A stretch of 64,000 nt of DNA from Hymenopellis radicata (GCA_015501595.1 JADNRX010000019.1:62001-126000); one strand, 5' to 3'; numbered from the stretch's first letter, positions 46,653-59,074 are shown. The notes: generated by a model not told the origin, from the sequence alone. Numbers and translations are program-made.

Positions 46653-48811
46653 ATGGCTGACGTGCGTAGTACGTTTATTGCCTTGCATTAGCAGCTCTAA
46701 CTGACCGCTTGTAGGCACTGAAAGACCAGGGAAACAAGGCATTTGCTGCAAAAGACTACGATAAAGCCATCGATCTCTTCAGCCAGGCCATCGCCATCGA
46801 CCCGAAGAACCACGTTCTCTACTCTAACCGGAGTGCCGCCAAAGCAGGCAAGAAACAGTGGGCTGAGGCGTTGGCCGATGCGGAGCAGGTGCGTCGCCAG
46901 ATTATGGCCCGGATCGCAATTAATATTTGCCTAGTGTATTGCTGTCAACTCATCCTGGGCTAAAGGCTATGCACGCAAGGGCGCCGCGTTGCATGGCGCG
47001 AGAAAATACGACGATGCTATTGCTGCGTATGAGGCTGGTCTCAAGCTTGAAGACAGCCCCGCCTTGCGCAAGGGCCTGAAGGAGGTCCAGGATGCAAAAG
47101 GTATGTTTCGATGGATTCACGCGTCACTCTTCTAAATGTCATACTACAGCACACGACGGTCCTGACGATTCGATGGGCCTTGGTAAAATGTTCTCGGACC
47201 CGAATCTCCTGGGCAAATTGGCGACAAACCCCCGTACCCAAAAGCATCTCGCGGATCCAGCTTTCGTGAAGCAGGTATGGTTCAACACATACTTATTAAT
47301 ATATACCGCTAACAACCCTTTGCAGATACAAGCCATCCAAGCCAATCCCCGTTTGGCGGACAGCGTGCTTGCCGGGGGCGACCCGCGCATGATAGACGTT
47401 CTAGGTGCTTTAATGGGCATCGATATGCAAGGCTTTTCTCGACCAGAGGGATCCGAAGACCTACCAGAAGGTTACTCCAAAGCCGAGACCCCATCCTACC
47501 CGCCGCCATCGGCATCTACCTCGAAACCGTCTGCTGCCACGCCTCCGCCCGCTGAGGAAGATGTTGAGATGGACGAGGCTGATGCTGAGGAAGCCAAGGC
47601 AAAGAAGGAAGCCGAAGACGCGAAGAAGGCTGGCAGTGAAGCTTATAAGAAGCGCAATTTCGACGAAGCCGCTAAGCTCTTTGAGAAGGCGTGGGAGTTG
47701 TGGCCAAAGGATATTACATTCTTAACCAACTTGGGCGGTATGTCTTTTCTCTTTGACTACGGCGTATGGACTGGCGTGACCACATTGGAAGATCGGCTGC
47801 TTAACGCTCGAGTCCTTCGCTTTACATCATTCAGCTCGTTCAGTGGCTAATTTACTTTAACAGCTGTCTACTTTGAACAAGGCGACTATGACAAAGCTAT
47901 CGCGACCTGTGAAAAGGCCGTCGATGAAGGTCGCTCGGTAAGCATCTCATCTATCGAACTACTACATGTTATACTGACTTCCTGTAGATCCGGGCTGACT
48001 ATAAATTAGTCGCAAAGGCCTACGGTCGGATAGGAACGTCGTACTCCAAGAAGGGCGATCTCCCCTCTGCGGTCAAGTTCTATGAAAAATCGCTCACGGA
48101 GCATCGCACACCGGACATTCTGAACAAGCTGCGAGAGGCGGAGCGTGCAAAGGCGGACGCTGATCGTCAGGCGTACATTGACCCCGCGAAGAGCGAGGCT
48201 GCGAGGGAGGAGGGCAACACGCTCTTCAAGGCGGGAGACTTTGCGGGCGCCGTGAAGCAGTACTCGGAGAGTATTAAACGGGATCCCAGTGACCCGCGAG
48301 GATACAACAATCGTGCTGCTGCGTACATGAAGCTTGTGGCGTTACCTGAAGCGCTGAAGGACGCGGATGAAGCTATTAAGCATGATGCCACTTTTAGTAA
48401 GTGTTTCTTTATGTTCTTCCTACCTGTTCTGACGCGTTGTCCCCAGTCAAGGCCTACATCCGCAAGTCGAACATTCTATTTACAATGCGTGACTACACAA
48501 AGGCGCTCGAGGCTGCTCAAGATGCCACGGACCACGACGCAGAACACAAGCACGCGTCGGAGATTGCGCAGATGGAGAACAAGATTCAGCAGGCGCTGTA
48601 CACCCAGCGTGGTTCGGAAACGCAGGAGGAGACGCTCGAGCGGGCCATGCGGGACCCCGAAGTCGCGAGCATTATGAACGACCCTGTCATGCAGCAGATA
48701 TTGCAGCAAGCGCAGACGAATCCCCAAGCTTTGCAGGACCATATGAAGAACCCTATAGTGAAGGGGAAGATTCAGAAGTTGATTAATGCGGGTATCATCA
48801 GGACCCGGTAA
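46653..48811 (+). CDS. STI1: Hsp70/Hsp90 co-chaperone Sti1 (Hop)
   Basis: The first exon is only ATGGCTGAC, joined to ALKDQGNKAFAAKDYDKAID. TPR1 covers about residues 3-105 (VLYSNRSAAKAGKKQWAEAL, AKGYARKGAALHGARKYDDA). The first STI1/DP region has MFSDPNLLGKLATNPRTQKH and NPRLADSVLAGGDPRMIDVL. A Pro/Ala linker and acidic helix (EEDVEMDEADAEEAKAKKEA) lead to TPR2A (GSEAYKKRNFDEAAKLFEKA), TPR2B (REEGNTLFKAGDFAGAVKQY) and DP2 (ASIMNDPVMQQILQQAQTNP), ending LINAGIIRTR. This is the full Sti1 layout with three TPR units and two DP domains. Sti1 bridges Hsp70 and Hsp90 for client transfer. At least seven introns, all in frame, no defect. Confidence 0.95.
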
Positions 48812-49065
48812 AGAGAAGTCTATGTTGTACGTTACTGTAGAGGAGTACTTGTGGAATCTAAAGGTCAATTTCGTTCGGTTCTTCTTTCTTATTTGTGTAG
48901 TACGTAGTGCTTTGTAGGTAGACTAAGATCAAGATTTGATCCATGCATGAATTGCGGTGGAGGGCCCCTACCATAAGACGAGGCAGCCATCCTGCTTGTT
49001 TCCCAGAAGCGCGACGATGTGCGCGCCGCCTTGAGCCCGGAGTGAAGTGTCTCGTCAAAGGCAAC

Positions 49066-49509
49066 TCAACTAACGATGCCGAGACATCTTACTGGCTCGG
49101 CGAGTAGAGGCACGAAGCTGACGAGTCTAATGTCGTTGCCGTTGATTTCAATGCTCGTGTTCAGATTGGGCATCTGGGCACTGGTGAGACGCAGGATGTC
49201 GTCTGAGAGACTCCCGGGTACGACAGTCCGTAGCTCGTACCAACGATAGGATAGAGCAAACGAACATCGACAGGCCGTCGGTGATATTAGTCCCTTTTCT
49301 AGCCTGAGACCTGAAGTTTGGCACTGTTGCGTAGTATAACAGAGTCTCTTAAGTTCTGGTAGGAAGACCTCACTCGCAGATGGATCTGAGACAAAGAAGA
49401 GAGAAGGTTCAAGGCTGTCTCCACGAGGATTGTGGCAGACAGCGAAATCCCCACTCCTTTGAAGATGTGGGCTCAGATGGATGATGGGGCGGGTACGACC
49501 AGATGACAT
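49066..49509 (-). CDS. Orphan frame, 147 aa
   Basis: An uninterrupted frame starting MSSGRTRPIIHLSPHLQRSG and ending PLLAEPVRCLGIVS. The second half (CSFALSYRWYELRTVVPGSL, ILRLTSAQMPNLNTSIEING) has a protein-like composition. No family is recognised and no exon partner is evident upstream, so this may be a small gene, a last exon or chance. Confidence 0.3.
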   Translation of the reverse strand: MSSGRTRPIIHLSPHLQRSGDFAVCHNPRGDSLEPSLFFVSDPSASEVFLPELKRLCYTTQQCQTSGLRLEKGLISPTACRCSFALSYRWYELRTVVPGSLSDDILRLTSAQMPNLNTSIEINGNDIRLVSFVPLLAEPVRCLGIVS

Positions 49510-50535
49510 CCACTACGCTCCTTATATGTCGGAGTCCGGGACACCTGTCCGATCTCGTCGTTAGCGAGTCTAAGGCCATCGCGAATTCTGTTCGCAGTCG
49601 GGACAGTGGTTTTCAGGCGGGAGACGAGCATCCATACAGCAGTAACCTGCACAGACATCCGGTCGATTACGACGCTGCCCGACCATTGTATCGTCAGATG
49701 GCGAACAAGCCTACAGCTTTGGCTTCAAAAGACGACTCTCCAATCTCATCGTCATCTGTCAACATCAAAAGATAAGTACAAGCTGACTATCAAGAGACGA
49801 AGCGCGCGCATGTAATTGTTGTAGAATGAGGAAAAAGGCTCAGTTCGTGCAGTTCCTTATATAGGCCTCACTAAACGCGATCGAGTGCGATCGACGACAT
49901 AAGCCAAGTCACGAGACTTGTTGATTCTTTGACCATTGACACCGAATGTGACGTTGATCTAGTCTCCCGTAGGCATACTCTACACCTCGCGGTACTCGGT
50001 GTTTAGAGTCTGCTAGTACACGCGGCGTGTACCTAGGACCTCAAATTTAATTACCTGCCTATTTGGGCGACCTACCCAATTAGGAAACGCACCAGCGCAC
50101 CAACCATCGTCTACAGCCTGTATGGCCATTATAATGCTCTCAATTGGAGACAGAGGTAACAAACAAAGCAGGTTTAGTCATAAAATCCCTCAGACCCCGT
50201 CAAAACCGCCTTCTCGCCAACTCCTCGCTTCATAACCTTGCCCACGTGGCAGGCCTTGTCAATAACCCACTATTCCAGTTCCAGCGGCTTTCACTGTCTG
50301 CTGCACCATCAGAGATGCCTAAACCTCCTATTTAGCACAATGAGAGACACAAGACTTCCACACCTCACCCTTTCAGCGCAGATTCGCGTATGCAACGCGT
50401 GCTTAATGAGTTTCGTGGCTGTGCCCCGGTACCAAAACGTGATTTACACGTGATGCAAAGTTGGGGTCCGGCTAAGGCCCGAAAAATAATTACAGACTAA
50501 CGTTGATCAATGATTTCTTTGTCTCAACGGCCATC
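49510..50535. other. Intergenic upstream of NTPase B
   Basis: Short frames only. The sequence just before 50536 is the likely promoter of copy B; it shares no clear similarity with the 5' flanks of A and C. Confidence 0.4.
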
Positions 50536-53458
50536 ATGTCGCTCTCCGTCGACCCAAGCTTGTACAAAAAGCACGCTTCTGTATCTGACCTTAACATCGC
50601 TTCTCGGATGTTGGTCATGTTACGCGGTATGGTCGCAGCCGAGACGGGCGAAGCGCCTTGTACCGACCAAGCTTACTGTTTAAGACTCCTCAACGACGAT
50701 CCGATGCTACTTTGGGCCATGAGGAGGCTCTGGAATAAAAAAATATTGCATAAAGCGATCGGCACAGGTATGTCCATCGTAGCGTTTCCCGTGACGTACT
50801 GACAAGATCCTCAGACCTACTGTCCGATAATCCTCCCAAAACACACTGGACAGCCCGCCCTCTACTTTCGGACGCCGTTCAAGTTATCGTACGGGCCAAG
50901 AGCTCCCTTGAGAACGCTCTAGCCAACAAGTCATTCCCGCCTGGGAGGCTCTGGGAGCCCACGATGCCACTCCCACCTAGGACTGCGGCTCACATTCGAG
51001 ACTTGCGTATCCCACATGTTGAGGGGACAGTTGATCATCGTCCTGTCCTTCTTCTTTACGGCCTGGGTACTTTCCGCACGATACCTGATCTGTGTGAGAG
51101 GTTGGACGATATATTTTACGCGAAAAGCAACATGTACGTAGTTATGAACGATCAAATTTCGTTTGCTGAAAATATACTAGATTTCTTGTCAATGGCTCCG
51201 CTTCCGGTAAAACAAAACTGCTTTATGAAGGGCTCTGCAAGCACTGGGGCTTGTTCTTCACATGCGCGCTCGATGGAACAAATCTGGGTACCAATGAACT
51301 CGTGAACATCGCGAGAATGTTTCCTTCTGGTCTTCGTAACGCATCGAATTTCGGCATGAGTACTCATCCCAACCTTCCGGCCCCCTCACAGATGGAGTAC
51401 ATTCACGCCATGGCGCACAAGCTGGCAAGCGAGCTTCTCTTGGCACGCCTTGCGCTGTTCAAGGCGTTCTTAGAGGTGTCCTACGGTAGCGGGACGTCCG
51501 TTCTTCACAAACGACTTTGGCTTTGCTTCCAGTTACAGTCGTCACTTCTACATGCAGATTTGCAGGACACCAGTGGCGTTCTTACAGATCATATCGGAGA
51601 TGCATCCGCCGAGAAGTGGTTTTTAGATAACGCTATTCGACAAACTCTACAGGAAATATTCCAAATATGGACACCGTCTGCCGAAGAGTCGCTTTTCATC
51701 GCTATCGACGAAGCTAATTGCTGCACTGAGCCCACACCACTTCTCCAGGAGTCTGAAGAAGATGATGTTGGAATACCCGTATTGAAGGAAATATTGCGTA
51801 TCTGGCATTACCACACCAAAGACTTTAACGTCACTTTCGTCGTCGCAGGCGTGAAGGTAGTACGCGAGTATTTCAGTGGACCGGAATGGACTCATTCCGC
51901 TGGAGCTCTAACACGGGCGATTTCGTGCAAAATACGAAGCTCCAAGAGGACTATCTTAAGCAATTCCTGCCTCCAACCCTTGGACGAAGTGCTGCGGGTC
52001 TCGCTCTGGCTCGACGAACGCAGAGGTGGCTGAGAGGACGGTACGTTCATACTGTTTTCTTTCGTCAAAGGTTTCTAACCTCAGCCGCACCAGTCATCGA
52101 CTAACAGCAGCGTTCGTGACGGAGCTTCTGGAACAAGGGTTCAAAACACCCCATCTTTATCTGAATCAATATGTCAGCAGCTTCATTGGCTGTCTTCCTC
52201 AAGATGAACGCCGATTTTACGAGTCTGGCGCTCTTGAAGACGGCAATGCTTACAACACTACTGTCTTGGAAGAAGATCCAGGTGCGTATACTCTCTTCTT
52301 GCCTGCCGTAACTGATTCCAGCCATCAACAGAGCCGGTCATAGTCGCCAGCATTCATGACTCTCTCATTAGCTGTCTCATAACAGGAAAGACGAGCATCG
52401 TGTTTGATCCGGCAAGAATACTCATCGTCAATGACGTTATTGGTCGTTTCGTTGATACGGACATGCAGCAGATCAGTATCGATGAACCCCTGATGCTCAT
52501 CGCTGCTGCTCAGTGGTTCAGGGAAAAGGCCATTGCCCTCTCCTCCTGGTCTTACTACAGGCGTCCTGAATTCAAGCCTTTCAGGACCGTTGTCAACAGC
52601 ACGTACTTCATGGTACTTGCGATCCTGCATGCCTTCACTCGGCCTCGCTGCTTGGCGGACCTACTCAAGTTTCCTCGAGTTCCCCCTTGGGCTCGTCAGA
52701 AGGCGCAGTTGATCAGGCTGCATAGGCACTCCAACAAGCAGCTAACGTGGTCGTATTACTCATACAACCCCGGCACTTTCGCGCAGCTTGTCTATCCCTC
52801 TAACGGTCTCCGCGACATCAAAGCTTGGTTCGACAATATGGGACGTGATGGCGCCCCGCCCTTCTGTATACTCAATGGTTCGGCTTCTCCCACCGTTATC
52901 TTCCCTTTGCAATTAGAAGATAACTCTGCGGTGTGGCTCGCACTCAACGTTCTACTCGATCCCGCAGGAGATGTTGCCGATACTTTACGCCAAATGCATC
53001 CGGATAATATACTACGTGCCAGTGTACGTTCACTAGAGTATACAGTATTACTATACATCACATTCATTATTAATGCTCTGCAACAGCTGTCTTCATCAAG
53101 AGCCAACTCTGCTCAGAAACACGTGAGACGATTACCACCCCACTATTGTATCAGTGCTAATGATATTCCACAGGTTCAATCTGCATCGGAAGCGAAATAT
53201 TTTCAACGATTGCCTTCACGACGCACCGACATAGGACAGTTCTCTCTTATCCGAGTCCTTGCACCGCTTTATGACGAAATCGAAATCGCTGCTCACATCG
53301 ACGTTTCGAAACAAAATCCCTGTGCGGTGCTCGACATGACCAAGCTTGATGAAGTAACCTCCCAACTTTCCCCAGATAACTTTCTTAAAGATGTTATTGC
53401 GAATGCAAGCGGAGTATCGCAGCCCACTATCGATGTTCGAAACCTTGACTGGGCGTGA
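50536..53458 (+). CDS. P-loop NTPase of unknown family, copy B (diverged), one apparent frame break
   Basis: Starts MSLSVDPSLYKKHASVSDLN. It follows copies A and C exon by exon: PLPPRTAAHIRDLRIPHVEG, Walker A FLVNGSASGKTKLLYEGL, Walker B-like EESLFIAIDEANCCTE, FNVTFVVAGVKVVREYF, TQRWLRGR, then VNDVIGRFVDTDMQQISIDE, FPLQLEDNSAVWLALNVLL, RTDIGQFSLIRVLAPLYDE, ending DVRNLDWA. Many substitutions separate it from A and C, so it is an older paralogue under constraint: the P-loop, acidic strand and intron sites are kept. At about 51,888 one base is missing (GAATGGACTC against GAATGGGA in A), shifting the frame before FRWSSNTGDFVQ. The rest is open, so sequence error or a very recent break is likely. 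Confidence 0.75.
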
Positions 53459-53846
53459 CCTGGACGGAAAGTCTTCCTGCCGCTGATCCCTGGCCGATTG
53501 AAAGATGCACTTGAATTCTTTGGGTCTAATATGGGTCTGCGTGCCACACGCTTGTGAGGTATCGCTGTATCAGCATTGCCTCGTCTGTCTGCTTTTCTCC
53601 ATGCTTCTGTAGTCTGCTCATCGTTTTCCTGTTTGCCTGCTGGTCTCCTCGTCGCTTTAGGATATAGTTATTTGTCTCTTAATTAATATTTTCGTCCGCT
53701 TTTTGTTGCTCGTCGCCAAGTTGTCGCCTCGCCGCTGCGGCAAACGCGCTGAGCGCAAAATGCCGAAAGTCACGAGCCTTGAGGTTAGTTGATGATTTGA
53801 TCACGAGTCGCGACCCGTTTTAACTTTTGTGGCTCCCGCCACCACT
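53459..53846. other. Spacer between NTPase B and C
   Basis: Pyrimidine-rich, no gene. The inverted repeat arm starts within it, at about 53762. Confidence 0.5.
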
Positions 53847-56800
53847 ATGTCAATCCCTATGGACCCAAAGATGTACGAGAAGTACTGGGTTCTGTCGAAT
53901 CTCAAAACTGCCACTCAAGTGCTCGTCACGCTACGTGGTCTTGTAGAAGGCGAGGCGCCTTGCACCGATGTGGACTTCTGTTTAAAGCTCCTCCATGATA
54001 ACCCCATGCTTTATCGTTCCTCCAAAAACTTTGGATACGTCGCTCTGTGCACAAAGCAGTGGGAATGTGTACGTTCTCTTCTTATATTCTGCGTAATTCA
54101 GTAAACCGAACTTGACCAGCTTTACTCACCGACAACCCGCCACAAAGCCACTGGACGAGCCGCTCGTTGTTCTCGGACGCAGTTCAGTCTCTTCAACAGA
54201 CTAGAGTGCTCATGGAGAAAGCCCTCGAAAATGCACAGTACCCACCTGGGCCGCTTTGGAAACCCACGATGTCCCTTCCGCCAAGAACCGAAGCTCATAT
54301 TCGTAGTCTGCGTATTCCGCAAGTCGAGGGACAGTAGACCACCGTCCGGTTGTTCTTCTGTACGACCTGGGTAGTTTCATGTCGCACCCCATTCTATGCA
54401 AGAGATTAGATGACATATTTCACGCCAGACAGAATACGTACGATTCAGGTCTCTTCCGCTGTTTTCTTCTCACACCGCTACAGATTCCTCGTCAATGGTT
54501 CTGCATCGGGTAAAACGAAGCTTTTATACGAAGGCCTTTGCAAGCATTGGGGCTTGTTCTTTACATGCGCTCTGGATGGGACCAATCTGGGCGCGGATGA
54601 CCTCGTAATGCTTCTGAAAATGTTTCCTGCTGGTCTCCGCGACACTGCAAACTTTGAAATTATCTCTGATGCTCGTTTCCCACCACCATCCAAGAGGATA
54701 CACGTTCATGCGATGGCCCACATGTTCACAAGTGTGGCCCTTCTCAGCCGTCTTTTGCTGTTCAAAGCCTTCTTAGAAGCCTCTGCCTCCAGCAGTCGTC
54801 AAACTGACGACCATAAACGGCTCTGGCTTCTCTTTCAACTACAGCCGTCACTGCTGCATGCAGATCTGAAAGACTCGCTTGATACTCTTAAATGTCTTGT
54901 CCGGGAAGCAGAAGGAGAAAACTGGTTTCTGGACAATGCGATACGGCAGACTCTACAAGAAATCTTTCTGATCTGGACTCCTGCTCCCGAGGAATCACTG
55001 TTCATCGTGGTGGACGAAGCCAACTGTTGCACCGATTGTTTACCGGTCCTGCAAGAGTCCGACGAAGATAGGAATGGGATTCCTTTTCTCAAGGAACTAC
55101 TCCGTGTTTGGCATTATCACACCAAAGACTTCAATGTCACTTTTGTTGTCGCTGGTGTGAGGATTGTTCGTGAGTACTTCAGTGATGCAGAATGGGAGTC
55201 GTACCGCTGGAGCTCTAACACGGGAAGTTTTGCTGAGGATCCAAAGCTTCAGCAAGAGTATCTCGACAAACTGCTACCGTCGAACTTTGCGAGAAGCGCC
55301 AGTGGTCGCGCATTGAGCAAACGTATGACAAGATGGTTAAAGGGACGGTACGTTTTGGCCAGCCCTATTTTATGGAAGAGTGTTAACTGCTGATCTCTAG
55401 ACATCGACTGACAGCATCGTTTGCAACGGAACTCCTCGAACAAGGGTTCCAAACACCACATCTATATCTCAACAAATATATCCGAAGCTTCGCTTCCTGC
55501 GATCCCACAGACGAGCGTAGATTTTATGAGCCTGGTAAGCTAGTACGAACTAGCAATCCTTACAATACAAGGGTCTTGTCGCGCGATCCTGGTGAGTTAG
55601 TCCATCCGCTTTCGTCCCCGAGTACCGATCACTACGCAGATTACGTCGTCCTCGCCAGCGTTCACGACGCTCTCGTCAGGTGCCTGGTAACTGGAAAGAC
55701 GGACATCACATTTGGGCCCGAAAGAATTGATATTGTGAGTCAAGTTATCGGACGCTTCAAGGACGCAGACATGCAGAAGATTACCATTGATGAACCGCTC
55801 ATTCTCAGCGCTGCTGGCAAGTGGTTCAGCCTGGACAAGGAGATCACCATCACCAGCCTGTCGTACTATAGACAACGCGAGTTCCGACCTTTTAGAACCC
55901 TAACCAACGCCACATACTTCATCCTCCTTGGCGTGTTTCACGCCTTCGTTCGACCTTGTCGTCTGACGGACCTCTTGCAGTTTTCTGATGTTCCAGCTTG
56001 GGCACATCAAGAAGCGCAGCTTATCAAGCTGCACAAACTATCGGGCAAGCAGATGAAATGGTCATATTTATCGTATCTCTCGGGTATTTTTACCCAACTC
56101 GCCTGGGCCTCTGAAGGTCCTGATGATACGCAAGCCTGGTTCGATGCCTTTGAGCATGGCAGCGCCCCACCAATTTGTGTACACGACTGTTCCGCCTCTC
56201 CCACCATCATCTTTCCTCTGCGTTTAAGAGACGACACTGCGGTATGGATAGCTCTAAAAGTTCTCATGGATCCTAATGGCGACATTGCTGAGATATTGCA
56301 GCAAATGCACCCCGACCATATTTTCGCCGTATGTTACCGCCGCCACATCCTGCCTTGCCGCATTCGACACTGATTTCTCCAATAGTCACCCTCGCATAGA
56401 GGCAGCTCTTCTCCGAGATGTGTATGTTCACTTTGGCACTGCGTTGTTGGTACTGATAGCATTCTAGTCTTCTGTGGCCGAACGACTCCAGCAATTGCCT
56501 TGTCGACGTACTGACATGGGCAAATTTTCCCTGATACGAGTTCTTGCTCCACTGTACGACGAAGTCCGAATAGGGCCTCTTGATGCTTCTGAGGAACCTC
56601 CATGTGCGGTGCTCGACATGTCGAGGTTTGACGAGATAACTTCGCACCTGTCCTTGGAAGACATTTTTCGAGATGTTATCGCAAACGTGTGCGCAGCGTC
56701 TCAGCCTACGATTGACTTTAAGAGACCCGGCGTCGTAAGAATTAGGTAGGTTCTGGTAGGGTACAAGTAAATTTGAGAGTGTTGGACCGGAGATTTTGCA

Positions 56801-56919
56801 ATAGACTCAGAGGGATTAGAAAGGTGTGATTAATGAAAGCGATACATAGGTGAGCGGACACTGTGTCTTCTGGGGAAGGAGCGGCTTCACCGGAAGGACT
56901 GGGGAAGCAAACACGTTCA
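53762..56919 (+). repeat. Inverted repeat, arm C (NTPase gene with flanks)
   Basis: Reverse-oriented partner of 20423-23563. The coding span is exactly as long as in arm A (2903 bp). In the 5' flank the arm has extra bases between GAGCCTTGA and TAACTTTTGTGG compared with arm A. Beyond GGGGAAGCAAACACGTTCAA the flank is unrelated to that of arm A. Confidence 0.9.
53847..56749 (+). CDS. P-loop NTPase of unknown family, copy C, near-identical to A with frame breaks
   Basis: Same start (MSIPMDPKMYEKYWVLSN) and end (FKRPGVVRIR) as copy A. Walker A (FLVNGSASGKTKLLYEGL), the EESLFIVVDEANCCTD strand and the C-terminal exons are kept almost unchanged. Two one-base losses against A break the early frame: near 54,020 (TTCCTCC where A has an extra pyrimidine), after NPMLYRS, and near 54,328 (GAGGGAC for GAGGGGAC), before TVDHRPVV. 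Both lie in short C or G runs. If real, only a short N-terminal product or one from an inner start could form; if error, the gene is whole. Copy B lies 388 bp upstream in the same direction. Confidence 0.7.
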
Positions 56920-57588
56920 ACTTTCCCGCCAAAGCACGCGATCTTCGGAGAACTACCAAACAGAGTCGACATCTGTAGGATACTTATGAGCAGTGGGCAG
57001 ACAACTCGCGACTATCTCAGTAGCTTCGGTCCGCCGTCGGAGGAGGTCACAGAGAGAAATGACGCGTCTGTTCATATGAGACTAGCCGGCATTGCGTTTA
57101 TGGAGCTCGTAGTGTGTCTTATTCTCGAAAGGAATGGAATCATTCGTTCACGCTGTCGTACATTTTGTTTATAATACGCGTGACTGGGGCGAAAGGTCTT
57201 CGTAAGTCTTCAGATTCGGGTGACCAGGTACTTATCTACTTGAACATTGATCGATCAGCAGTCAGCAAGATTCGACTAGGCAGGTTAATGTTCAGGAGTT
57301 CGAGCTTAGCCTGGCAAGATAGACTACGTTACCTTACTTAGTCGCAGCGCACTGCCAGCGTCACGAGCGGTAAGCTTGGAGGACCTTCTCAGTCAAGGAT
57401 GAGTAAGCGCGCCCTCCCTCTTGATTTCATGCACGCCACAACGGACTATGAAATGGACCGCGTCGACCAAAGTTTATGTATCGACGCATCCTTTCACGCT
57501 CAGTTCTCTTGAGTGGGTTCTCCTCTCGTCTCGTGCAAGTTACGCCTCATAACTCCTAGCTGTCTTTGTTGTTGTTCTAGGAGTCATC
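56750..57588. other. Intergenic, 3' flank of NTPase C and methyltransferase promoter
   Basis: Repeat-derived to 56919, unique afterwards. No gene supported; the frame at 56863 lacks an ATG and changes completely between the two arms. Confidence 0.4.
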
Positions 57589-58482
57589 ATGTCTAACCAG
57601 CACCATCATCACCACAGTCCCGCTGGACATGGACATCATAGTCATGCTCATGGCCACGACTTTGTTTCTGCAAACAAGGAGCACTACAATAAAGAGGCCG
57701 GAGAGTACGAGAACATCCCTACGATCGTGGAAATGACCGAAAAGTACGCGGTCAAAGAATTGGCCTCGCATTCATTGAACTAGGATTATTGCAGGCAAGG
57801 ACAGTACATCGTCAGCGACGGCTACAAGTTCGATCCGAACTCTACTACGCTCCTCAACTTTGCGTGTGGCACAGGTATGCGCCCCTCTCGCGTCCTAGTC
57901 CTAATCTAACCTCAATTAATCGCAGGTCTCATGGAGAAAGAGCTCCTCCCGCACTGCAAGAGCATCCGCGGCATCGACATCAGCCAGGCATGGTAGACGC
58001 GTACAACAAGCGCGCTGCTACCCTCGGTGTCTCTGACAAGATGAAAGCCTTCGTACACGAGCTCAAGGGCGTCGAAGGCGAGCTCGGAGGAGAAAAGTTC
58101 GACGTCATCATCGTATGCAACATTCCGCCTATCTTTCTCCCCTACCTCATCCCCCTTCCAGTGCACAATGGCCTACCATCACTTCGAGTCCCCAGTCGAG
58201 ATGACAAGGATCCTCAAGTTCTTCTTGGAAGAAGGCGGCACGCTCCTCGTTACTGACCGAATTGGAGACAGCCCAGAAGACGCGGCGCCGTTCCGTAAGG
58301 AATTTGACGCTATCGTGGCGCACCAGAGGTCGTTTGCGGAGGAGGATATGCGCAAGACGTTCGAGACGGCTGGGTTGCACAATTTCCAGTTTGATCTTAT
58401 TCCGGGTGCGGTGTTGGATGGGAAGGTGTTTGGATTTGATCATGACAGTCCTTTGTTCTTGGCCAAGGGCACGAAGCTTTGA
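57589..58482 (+). CDS. Class I SAM-dependent methyltransferase with His-rich N-terminus
   Basis: Starts MSNQHHHHHSPAGHGHHSHA, then NKEHYNKEAGEYENIPTIVE. Motif I is TTLLNFACGTGLMEKELLPH, motif II GIDISQ followed by MVDAYNKRAATLGVSDKMKA, then GGEKFDVII, SMAYHHFESPVEMTRILKFF, LEEGGTLLVTDRIGDSPEDA and a C-terminal strand GAVLDGKVFGFDHDSPLFLA. This is the usual fungal small-molecule methyltransferase fold of about 265 aa. The first intron is either GTACGC...GCAG (50 nt) or lacks a canonical donor. Between GIDISQ and MVDAYN (57,986-57,989) one base is missing, with no splice site, so the frame shifts. Substrate unknown. The natural His cluster could bind metal. Confidence 0.8.
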
Positions 58483-59074
58483 GCCATGTATGTTTGTTTC
58501 TACCGGCTTTCAGATATTCGTAGAAGGACTAGTTACTCATATCGCGATTCATTTCTGGGAAATTGCTTTCGGTGGGATCCATCACTTCGTGCATTTTCAG
58601 ATGAATTGGTGAAAAAACTCCAAAAACGAACGTATACCTTGACTTGTACGTGACGCAGAGAAGCGTAAGTTGTGCGATAATTAGATTACTGAGAGGACTT
58701 GAGCAGTCCTCACGACGCAACGAACAGAACGGACAGCTGTGGAGGTTTGATTGATTTCGATACTGTCGCATGAATGAAACCAGTCAACTTACACTACGGG
58801 AAGCAAGCTCACTAGTAGTACCGATTGCATTACAGATGGCCGCTAAGCTGTCTTCATACTCATGCTGAACCTCAACATAAAAGCATATTCAGCCACATAA
58901 AACGACAACAACCAAGTATGTACGTTCTATAAGCTATAAGATACAAGAAAAATGACAATAGATAGAAAACAAAAACAGAAAAGACTTGATGGAGGAGAGG
59001 GATTTGGGTTGTGCAGCAGATAACGGAAAGATTCATACAACATATAGATATATCCAGAATCCACGAGAAAACAT
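58483..59074. other. Convergent 3' region
   Basis: Between the methyltransferase (+) and CDC14 (-). The part nearest CDC14 is A-rich on the + strand (T-rich on the coding strand), as expected for its 3' UTR. No gene seen. Confidence 0.5.

Noticed and set aside
53459..53761. Possible transposon end beside NTPase C
   Set aside because: No terminal inverted repeat or target duplication could be matched with the other side of the arm.
56863..57174. Small frame after NTPase C resembling one at 20251-20487 after NTPase A (both begin with SSGEGAAS)
   Set aside because: The similarity ends at the repeat edge and the rest is unrelated. In arm C the frame has GTG rather than ATG at the start. It is shared flank, not a shared gene.
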